Assembly (NCBI GenBank): GCA_030618505.1
Contig: JAUXDF010000053.1
Span: 1 to 12,517, forward strand
DNA: 12,517 nucleotides
DNA from: Spongiibacteraceae bacterium
GTDB lineage: Bacteria > Pseudomonadota > Gammaproteobacteria > Pseudomonadales > PIVM01
Direction: 5' to 3'
This document shows positions 7,893 through 12,517 of the stretch, piece after piece. Position 1 is the stretch's first letter. Each line of letters starts with the position of its first letter. The notes under the pieces are model-generated. The model did not search any database. It was not told the DNA's origin and was given only the letters and a program-made list of their open reading frames with translations. The position numbers and the translations under genes are program-made.

Positions 7893-8363
7893 CAGTCGCG
7901 GCATGGAGCCGACCAGTTTTTTGTAAAGTTTGGTGTTTTTGCGGATAGACTTATGCTTGGCAAAAGTTTCCACCGCCCTTAACCAGGCTCCCTGCTTACC
8001 ATGCGCATTTAGAGAGAAGCTGGTACAAACAATCTTCTGCTCAACATCGGAGGCAATACCAATCTGAAAAATAGGCGTCAAGTTACCACTTTTTTCACGC
8101 TTCAACAGATAACTGATGCCCTTCACACTACCATCAGCATTAAAACACAGCTCCGCTTTCCTGCGCTGCTTTGATTTAAGCTGTGCCTCAGCCAGCTCCT
8201 CATCACGTGCCAGAGCCTCTTTCTCGACAGTTTTTATCTGCCTTGACCCTACTCGCTTACCGCTCTTTTTTAAGGAGTAATACTCCTGGTAAAGCGCCCC
8301 ATTTACCGTGCGTCGCACACGGTAACCATAAAAAGCTTCGTTATCTATGAGTTTAACGCTCAC
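7887..8363 (-). CDS. Hypothetical basic protein
   Basis: Unrecognised protein of 158 residues from the GTG at 8363. That start is chosen because GGGGAG lies about 5 nt upstream; the frame also opens at a TTG at 8399 without a ribosome site. It is rich in Lys and Arg, has no signal peptide or membrane segment, and is probably cytoplasmic. Residues about 10-45 (YGYRVRR ... YYSLKKSGKR) look like a small beta-rich fold, distantly recalling AP2-like or integrase-arm DNA-binding domains. A charged helix follows (about 46-72), then a second alpha/beta part with a basic tail. The nucleic-acid-binding idea is a guess from composition and layout. It stands alone between convergent ppa and a long upstream gap. 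Confidence 0.7.
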   Translation of the reverse strand: MSVKLIDNEAFYGYRVRRTVNGALYQEYYSLKKSGKRVGSRQIKTVEKEALARDEELAEAQLKSKQRRKAELCFNADGSVKGISYLLKREKSGNLTPIFQIGIASDVEQKIVCTSFSLNAHGKQGAWLRAVETFAKHKSIRKNTKLYKKLVGSMPRLK

Positions 8364-8716
8364 AACAACTCCCCAGCTATTGCTGTAACGGTTCAGCAAA
8401 CATTACCGGTAGTCGCTTCTTGCAATGGTAATCAGACACTTCCGTGTCCCGAAGAATGTAGGCTATATTATTTTTTTTGTCGTATTTTTTTACTGTATTT
8501 TGTTTATCATGAGGACTCACGGGAACATATAAAACTCCCAAGTGTTACGCACTCCCCCTGCGCCAAACACCACCCCACTCGCAAACTTAATCGCAGGGTC
8601 AGTATAAAAGACAAACAGTAAAGAACCATTAAGTTTTTACGCTTTTTTGGAACAAACGGTCATAATAGATGGCGCTCTTATTCTAACTCGCGGCCGATCA
8701 ACAGAAACACGACCAT
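8364..8716. other. Gene-free stretch between the hypothetical gene and cysE
   Basis: No convincing ORF in 353 bp. It contains a small hairpin (GACAC, loop TTCC, GTGTC, 8435-8448), an 8-bp palindrome TACCGGTA, and an AT-rich tract at about 8462-8505 that probably carries the leftward promoter of the hypothetical gene. No clear terminator for cysE was found. Confidence 0.5.
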
Positions 8717-9496
8717 TTAGCTCTGGGTATTAAGCTGCTGATTCATATTCAGCGCAGGCTGCTCACTAACAGGCCGCCCGATAACCCGCGCTGGAACTCC
8801 GGCAACAGTAGTATGTGGAGCAACATCCTGCAGCACCAAACTACCGGCCGCAATCTTGGCTCCATCGCCAACAACAATGTTACCGAGAATTTTTGCACCG
8901 GTGCTGATCAGTACACCTTCACCAATTTTTGGATGGCGATCGCCACAACGCACACCACTGCCCCCCAGCGTTACGCCGTGAAGAATAGAGACATTGTTGC
9001 CAACCACAACCGTTTCACCAATCACCACCCCGGTGGCATGGTCGATCATTAATCCATGGCCCAGCGTTGCACCGGGATGAATATCAACATCAAAAACCAT
9101 TGATATTTGATTTTGTAAATAAAGCGCTAAAGATCGGCGTCCAGAACGCCAAAGATTGTGGGCGATACGCTGGGACTGAATGGCATGAAAACCCTTAAAA
9201 AACAACAGCGGCATCGCCAGTGAGTTACAAGCGGGGTCGCGTTCACAACAGGCTATTATATCCTTTGCTACAGAAGCAATTATCTCCGCATCATCATCCA
9301 TTGCCTTCTCAAACACCTCTCGGAGCAACATCGCCGGCAGTACAACGCTATCCAGTTTGTTGGCCAGATGAAAACCCAATGCCGCCGACAGACTGTTATG
9401 ATTTAATACCGAGGTATAAAAAAAACTGGCGAGCACGGCTTCTTCATCAGCCATTTTGCTAACTTCAACACGAATTGTTTGCCAAAGATCTTCCAC
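8717..9496 (-). CDS. cysE: Serine O-acetyltransferase
   Basis: Cytoplasmic enzyme making O-acetylserine from serine and acetyl-CoA, the first committed step of cysteine synthesis. The 259 residues comprise an N-terminal helical SATase domain (about 5-135) and a left-handed beta-helix of hexapeptide repeats (about 138-240). The CysE core DVDIHPGATLGHG ... IDHATGVVIGETVVVG ... TLGGSG is intact, with catalytic D138 and H153. The start is a GTG at 9496 with AGGAG about 11 nt upstream; no better ATG exists nearby. E. coli CysE ends in Ile and uses that tail to bind CysK, whereas this protein ends in Ser. No cysK is nearby. The 195-bp gap to the upstream HAD gene is mostly a mobile element. Confidence 0.95.
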   Translation of the reverse strand: MEDLWQTIRVEVSKMADEEAVLASFFYTSVLNHNSLSAALGFHLANKLDSVVLPAMLLREVFEKAMDDDAEIIASVAKDIIACCERDPACNSLAMPLLFFKGFHAIQSQRIAHNLWRSGRRSLALYLQNQISMVFDVDIHPGATLGHGLMIDHATGVVIGETVVVGNNVSILHGVTLGGSGVRCGDRHPKIGEGVLISTGAKILGNIVVGDGAKIAAGSLVLQDVAPHTTVAGVPARVIGRPVSEQPALNMNQQLNTQS

Positions 9497-9549
9497 TCTA
9501 TTTTATCTCCTAGCTGTACTTCACTGTGTCAAATTATCGCGTACTACTT

Positions 9550-9693
9550 AGTGCCTAACCAGAAACCGGGAGTTTTCGAAAACTAAGTCCGCTCCTAGCC
9601 AACGCAAATCCAGCTCCTAGGCCTTTTCAAGGCCTTTAAGTCACAAGATTTGCGTTGGCCAGGATCTCTTTGTCTAATTTCTGGATGGGCACT
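9550..9693 (+). mobile_element. MITE-like non-coding element, copy 1
   Basis: A 144-bp element bounded by inverted repeats AGTGCCTAACCAGAAA (left) and, read inward from the right end, AGTGCCCATCCAGAAA (14 of 16 identical). It is flanked by a 4-bp direct repeat ACTT (9546-9549 and 9694-9697). A longer direct repeat ACTACTTA (9543-9550 and 9691-9698) overlaps the ends, so the exact border is ambiguous. The interior has no gene but is strongly folded (see 9571-9664). The right end lies on the TAG stop of the HAD gene. A second element with the same termini lies at 11696-11829. Inserted origin is inferred from the two-copy comparison. Confidence 0.65.
9571..9664. repeat. Nested palindromes inside element 1
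   Basis: Three structures are visible: a perfect 14-bp palindrome AGTTTTCGAAAACT (9571-9584); a long inverted repeat at 9593-9610 and 9647-9664 (17 of 18 pairs, perfect core GCCAACGCAAATC); and, inside its loop, AGGCCTT/AAGGCCT around TTC (9619-9635). GCTCCTAG also occurs twice (9591 and 9613). The fold could stop transcription from the HAD gene, but no long T-run marks a classical terminator. Confidence 0.75.
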
Positions 9694-10336
9694 ACTTAAT
9701 GTCATCCAACATTGTGATAAGCTCCGACATCCGGGAAAATGTCTGCGCACCTTGCTCGATCAAGAGCTGAGAGTCACTATTCGCGGCATAACCAAAAACC
9801 TTCATTCCCGCTCTCACCGCCGCCTCAACACCCACCGGCGAATCCTCAATCACTACACAGTTTTCCGGTGCCACGCCCATTTTATGACTGGCATGTAAAA
9901 ACAGATCCGGCCGAGGTTTACCATAACGCACCTCAGAGGCGCTGAAGATATTACCGGAAAAAAAGCTTAACAAACCAGTAAGCCCCAGCGTTAAAGTGAT
10001 CTTGTCATGGTCACCACTAGAAGCCACACACACCGGTAATGTTAGCTGCTCAAGCACCTCTTTCACCCCGTCAACTGCTAGCAAATGCAATCGAAACTCG
10101 GCAAAAGTCTCCGCCTGCATGTCAGCAAGAAAGGTCTCCGCCAGCGGCTCACCCAACTCAGCCTCAATCAACTCAATACAACTATCCAGTGAACGACCGC
10201 GATAACGCAACAGGCTTTCCTCATAGCTAGTCGGCAGCCCGATTGCGCTAAGATGCTTGGCCAGCATCCGATTGGCAATCGGCTCGCTATCCACCAGCAC
10301 GCCATCACAATCAAATATCACCAACTCAATACTCAT
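9692..10336 (-). CDS. HAD-superfamily sugar-phosphate phosphatase-like hydrolase
   Basis: Predicted cytoplasmic Mg-dependent phosphatase or phosphomutase of 214 residues, in the beta-phosphoglucomutase/YieH-like subgroup. All four HAD motifs are present: DCDGVLVDSE (D9 nucleophile, D11 acid/base), SSGD (106-109), K140 in YGKPRPD, and ED at 164-165 in VIEDSPVG. The segment between motifs I and II fits a helical cap domain. Substrate cannot be assigned; small sugar phosphates such as 6-phosphogluconate are typical of relatives. Its ATG lies inside the upstream peptidase gene (11-bp overlap), suggesting translational coupling. Its TAG stop falls at the junction with the element at 9550-9693. Confidence 0.9.
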   Translation of the reverse strand: MSIELVIFDCDGVLVDSEPIANRMLAKHLSAIGLPTSYEESLLRYRGRSLDSCIELIEAELGEPLAETFLADMQAETFAEFRLHLLAVDGVKEVLEQLTLPVCVASSGDHDKITLTLGLTGLLSFFSGNIFSASEVRYGKPRPDLFLHASHKMGVAPENCVVIEDSPVGVEAAVRAGMKVFGYAANSDSQLLIEQGAQTFSRMSELITMLDDIK

Positions 10337-11069
10337 CGCTTAAACCCGTCCGGTACTGCGCTGGGTAAGTCGCTGCAGGCACCTGAACAAAACGCTGATA
10401 GAGTTCGATAAAATTTTCCGCCACCGTATCCACAAGTAAAAGCTCTTTTTCCAGCAACAAACTTAATAGTTTCTCAGGCACCAGGCAACTCTGAAATTTT
10501 TGCGCCAGGGGTGCATAACTGAGGTGCCATTTTTCCGGAGCAACACCACCACGATCCTCCGCGTAAGGTCGAAAAAAGTCATATGACTGATCTTTGGCAA
10601 TTTTCTCATCCAACCATTGATGGAAAAGAAAAAATATGCCGCCACTATCAACCTCTGCCGGCACCAATTGCAATTGATAGCTTTCAGTCATCGCCGCCGC
10701 ATCATAGACATCAATATCACTTCCCCAATGATGGCGAGAGGTGCCCGGCAGTGCGGACCAGCGCATAATGGCATACACCTTATCGATATCCTGCAACTGA
10801 CTAAAATCCAAAGCCTGTCCAGCACTATCGAGTATAGGGCGCTGCCCGGAGGCTTTAGCATTCCAGATTGCACACTGGCGCTCAAAGCTGCGAAATCCAC
10901 TGGCTATCTGCAGATCAAAACCCGCTGAGCGCGCATCACTCTGCAAAGCCAAATAAGCCTCTGCCATATCGCGGTGAATCGGCTGCAATATCCCCTTTGG
11001 TAGAGGCTGAGACAGAATATGCTCATCACTCTGTCCACTCAACTGCCTGAACCATTCACTACTCAACAT
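10326..11069 (-). CDS. M15-family (VanY/LdcB-like) D,D- or L,D-carboxypeptidase
   Basis: Predicted zinc peptidase acting on peptidoglycan peptides, 247 residues. The M15B motifs are clear: ASGFRSFERQ (56-65), SRHHWGSDID (111-120, zinc ligands H113 and D120), and EKWHLSY (179-185, catalytic E179 and zinc ligand H182). The N-terminus (MLSSEWFRQLSG) has no signal peptide or membrane helix, so a cytoplasmic location is suggested, perhaps trimming recycled muropeptides; a non-classical export route cannot be excluded. The ATG has AGAGG 6 nt upstream. It overlaps the HAD gene and is its operon partner. It is divergent from the TfoX-C gene. Confidence 0.88.
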   Translation of the reverse strand: MLSSEWFRQLSGQSDEHILSQPLPKGILQPIHRDMAEAYLALQSDARSAGFDLQIASGFRSFERQCAIWNAKASGQRPILDSAGQALDFSQLQDIDKVYAIMRWSALPGTSRHHWGSDIDVYDAAAMTESYQLQLVPAEVDSGGIFFLFHQWLDEKIAKDQSYDFFRPYAEDRGGVAPEKWHLSYAPLAQKFQSCLVPEKLLSLLLEKELLLVDTVAENFIELYQRFVQVPAATYPAQYRTGLSDEY

Positions 11070-11231
11070 TCACACCTCTTCCCATTGGTTGTTATTTTTA
11101 CAAAAAAACCATGTAATATTAAGCGAAATTCGTAGTATGTATTATAGTGTAAGTAGTAGAGTAGAAAAATCGCGCTAGGTGGTGTGATGGGCAGTAAATA
11201 TTGACCAATAACCTGATAGAAGTAAGGGACT

Positions 11232-11513
11232 ATGAAAAACGATCTGTTAGAACTTAAAAACCTCGGTAACACCTCGGTAAACTGGCTCCACGCCATCGGC
11301 ATCCATAATTATACGGAATTGCAAGACGCGGGTCCCGTTGGAGCCTATGTTAAAATTAAAAACCGTGGCTTTCGTGTATCAAAGGTTCTGCTGTACGCAC
11401 TGCAAGGCGCCTTGGAAGATACACACTGGAATGAGCTGGATGATAGTTTAAAAATGGATTTGCTCAAAGATGCAGATTCCAAGCTTATGGTTTTTAAACA
11501 AACCGGAACCTGA
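11232..11513 (+). CDS. Stand-alone TfoX C-terminal-domain protein
   Basis: Small protein of 93 residues consisting of a TfoX_C domain, the helix-rich half of the competence regulator TfoX/Sxy. Recognisable features are LKNLGNTSVNWLHAIGIHNYTEL near the start, a helix-hairpin-helix-like turn (about 10-32), and ALQGALEDTHWNELDD (about 56-71). The N-terminal TfoX half is absent and there is no partner ORF upstream. TAAGGGA precedes the ATG by about 5 nt. A direct role in competence is not implied; single TfoX_C proteins are common and poorly characterised. Confidence 0.85.
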   Translation: MKNDLLELKNLGNTSVNWLHAIGIHNYTELQDAGPVGAYVKIKNRGFRVSKVLLYALQGALEDTHWNELDDSLKMDLLKDADSKLMVFKQTGT

Positions 11514-11577
11514 AGTCTATCCAGGCAGGCATTCAAGCGATAGCATGACAGCCATCTGACTGCATTAATCGCAGCAG

Positions 11578-11606
11578 AAGGCGGTCGTTGTGCGTGGCTG
11601 CCTTTT
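11578..11606 (+). terminator. Probable terminator for the TfoX-C gene
   Basis: AAGGCGG (11578-11584) pairs with CTGCCTT (11598-11604) through seven pairs including one G-U, around a 13-nt loop, ending in TTTT. The stem is short and the T-run modest, and it lies 65 bp after the stop codon. Confidence 0.45.
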
Positions 11607-11695
11607 ACCAAAGCACCCATAAGCCCACACGATGGATGCTATGGAGTCTTCTATTATCAGCCCGAAACCGCATTTTAACTGCGACGTGACTAGTT

Positions 11696-11829
11696 AGCGC
11701 TCATCCAGAAACGTTTTTTGTCGTCTTCCCTGCGAAGGCAGGGATCCAGTAAGTGTATGAATTCTCTGGATTCCTGCCTTCGCAGGAATGACGGCAAAAG
11801 GAAAAGCATGTTATTTCTGTATGGACACT
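11696..11829 (+). mobile_element. MITE-like non-coding element, copy 2
   Basis: A 134-bp element with ends AGCGCTCATCCAGAAA (left) and, read inward from the right, AGTGTCCATACAGAAA. Both match the ends of the element at 9550 (consensus AGTGCCCATCCAGAAA). It is flanked by the 4-bp direct repeat AGTT (11692-11695 and 11830-11833); a 10-bp repeat ACTAGTTAGC (11689 and 11827) overlaps the ends. In both copies the left end continues as CAGAAAC and the right as CAGAAAT, so the ends are distinguishable and both copies share one orientation. The interior differs from copy 1. The right end lies on the TAG stop of the YdcH-like gene. Confidence 0.65.
11722..11793. repeat. Long inverted repeat inside element 2
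   Basis: Two 28-bp arms (11722-11749 and 11766-11793) match at 25 of 28 positions around a 16-nt loop. Each arm has its own small hairpin, CCTGC-GAAG-GCAGG, so the DNA could form a branched structure. The arms resemble widespread REP/dRS-type repeats (ATTCC...GGAAT around a GC-rich palindrome) of proteobacteria. Confidence 0.85.
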
Positions 11830-12070
11830 AGTTAGCCTTCTGCAGCAAAACATACAGCTGGTCTTTCAAGTGCAATCGCTGCTTCTTGATATCTTCCATA
11901 TACTCATCAGTCTTCGGAGACTCCTCCGTCTCCAGACGGTGAATCTCCTTATCTATCGTATGGTACTCATCAAATAGTTTCTGGAAGTGATGATCACTCA
12001 CCTTCAGTTGGTGAATGCGATCTTTATATTCCGGTAATTCCTTAACTAAACTATGGTTTTCTACCTGCAT
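11828..12070 (-). CDS. YdcH/DUF465-family small helical protein
   Basis: Conserved small cytoplasmic protein of 80 residues, predicted to be a charged helical hairpin or coiled coil. It matches the YdcH-like family throughout: an N-terminal HSLVKELPEYKDRIHQLK segment, then HFQKLFDEYHTIDKEIHRLE, and a C-terminal KKQRLHLKDQLYVLL. The ATG at 12070 is chosen because AGAGGAG lies about 8 nt upstream; the frame extends to 12103, adding 11 residues the family lacks. Function is not established. Its TAG stop sits at the border of element 2, but the C-terminus looks full length. Confidence 0.85.
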   Translation of the reverse strand: MQVENHSLVKELPEYKDRIHQLKVSDHHFQKLFDEYHTIDKEIHRLETEESPKTDEYMEDIKKQRLHLKDQLYVLLQKAN

Positions 12071-12186
12071 ACTTCTCTCCTCTAATATCGACATAGCTAG
12101 CATCTCAGCTACTGAATTTTATTACATTGACAGGCATCAACAGACTACTCCAAGTATATTAACTAGCCGGCTTATCAGACCTTATT

Positions 12187-12216
12187 CTCACAGACCATAA
12201 ACAAGAGAGATATAAT
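12187..12216 (+). promoter_or_regulatory. Candidate sigma-70 promoter for the YbaK-like gene
   Basis: A perfect TATAAT (12211-12216) stands 18 bp after CTCACA (four of six matches to TTGACA). A start near 12223 gives a leader of about 85 nt that includes the inverted repeat at 12230-12267. Confidence 0.45.
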
Positions 12217-12229
12217 TATCAAGTACCTG

Positions 12230-12267
12230 CTGGCCTTCGCCCTTCGGGTTGGTACGTCTTAGGCCAG
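12230..12267 (+). promoter_or_regulatory. Structured leader hairpin
   Basis: CTGGCCT and AGGCCAG form a 7-bp stem enclosing a small CCC-TTC-GGG hairpin. GTACC (12223) and GGTAC (12251) offer a competing pairing. A T-rich stretch including TTTTTT follows about 15-24 nt later, just before the GGGAG ribosome site. Two exclusive folds would suit a regulated leader, but no known riboswitch is recognised. Confidence 0.4.
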
Positions 12268-12307
12268 AGTATTTGAGATGTTTTGTATTTTTTGGGAGTA
12301 ACTAACA

Positions 12308-12517
12308 ATGACTGTCGCACACTCTCTCCAACACTACCTTGATGAGCAGTTCACTGAATATGATCTTATCACCCACGACCCCACCGACAACTCGACGCAA
12401 TCCGCTCGTGCCGCTCATATTGCTGCACGGCAACTCGCCAAAGCCGTTATATTAAAGGACAGCAACGGTGCCTATCTGATGGTTGTAGTGCCGGCAACCA
12501 ACAAAATTAATGTCAAT
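12308..12517 (+). CDS. YbaK/aminoacyl-tRNA deacylase-domain protein (5' part)
   Basis: The first 70 codons of a gene cut off by the window edge. The sequence fits the start of the YbaK/ProX-type editing domain, which clears mischarged aminoacyl-tRNAs: YDLITHDPT (about 18-26), then an SARAAHIAARQLAKAVILKD segment (about 32-51), then YLMVVVPATNKINV. The first segment may correspond to the strand leading into the substrate pocket. GGGAG lies about 9 nt before the ATG. Which tRNA is edited cannot be told, and any C-terminal fusion partner lies outside the window. Confidence 0.8.
   Translation, partial: MTVAHSLQHYLDEQFTEYDLITHDPTDNSTQSARAAHIAARQLAKAVILKDSNGAYLMVVVPATNKINVN

Larger units (their letters stand above)
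11514..11827. other. Convergent intergenic region holding a terminator and element 2
   Basis: About 314 bp without a gene, between tfoX-C and the leftward YdcH-like gene. It contains a probable terminator at 11578-11606 and the second MITE-like element, which fills most of the right part. In 11607-11691 nothing further is recognised. Confidence 0.6.

Noticed and set aside
8435..8448. GACAC-TTCC-GTGTC hairpin as a terminator or small-RNA element.
   Set aside because: Only five base pairs, no adjacent T-run at the right place, and no transcript to end there.
9550..11829. The two elements as integron attC sites, given their 134-144 bp length, folded interiors and GCCTAAC at the left of copy 1.
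   Set aside because: The right ends read GATGGGC and TATGGAC rather than GTTRRRY, the left end of copy 2 does not fit RYYYAAC, and the flanking genes are not arranged as cassettes.

Overview
The window looks like chromosomal DNA from a gammaproteobacterium, most likely a marine or aquatic one of the Cellvibrionales/Pseudomonadales type. This is inferred from moderate GC content, gammaproteobacterial versions of NirB/NirD, inorganic pyrophosphatase, CysE and a YdcH-like protein, and a nitrate-assimilation gene order resembling that of Pseudomonas. No rRNA, tRNA, CRISPR array or intact insertion sequence was seen.

The left half (1-6805) is a nitrate/nitrite assimilation locus built around a 531-bp divergent control region (3370-3900). 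Leftward run a NarK/NasA-type nitrate transporter, an intrinsic terminator, and a membrane-anchored PP2C phosphatase/Ser-Thr kinase fusion. Rightward runs nirBD, the NADH-dependent siroheme nitrite reductase. The control region has a near-consensus sigma-54 promoter facing nirB, a plausible weaker one facing narK, and a canonical NtrC-type palindrome between them with a degenerate partner exactly 50 bp away. This suggests nitrogen-limitation control of both arms. No nitrate reductase gene is in the window; by analogy with Pseudomonas it may lie nearby.

The centre (6806-9496) holds housekeeping and small genes: a minimal PilZ protein, a divergent inorganic pyrophosphatase (ppa), a perfect 12-bp-stem terminator, an unrecognised basic 158-residue protein, a 353-bp gene-free stretch, and a serine O-acetyltransferase (cysE).

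The right part (9497-12517) has a translationally coupled pair (M15 peptidase then HAD phosphatase, leftward), a stand-alone TfoX C-terminal-domain protein, a YdcH/DUF465 protein, and the start of a YbaK-type aminoacyl-tRNA deacylase-like gene.

The least expected structure is a pair of non-coding MITE-like elements (9550-9693 and 11696-11829). They share asymmetric ~16-bp terminal inverted repeats (consensus AGTGCCCATCCAGAAA) and apparent 4-bp target duplications (ACTT and AGTT), but have unrelated folded interiors. Both sit with the same end exactly at the TAG stop codon of a leftward gene, and the stop codon is kept in both reconstructed empty sites.
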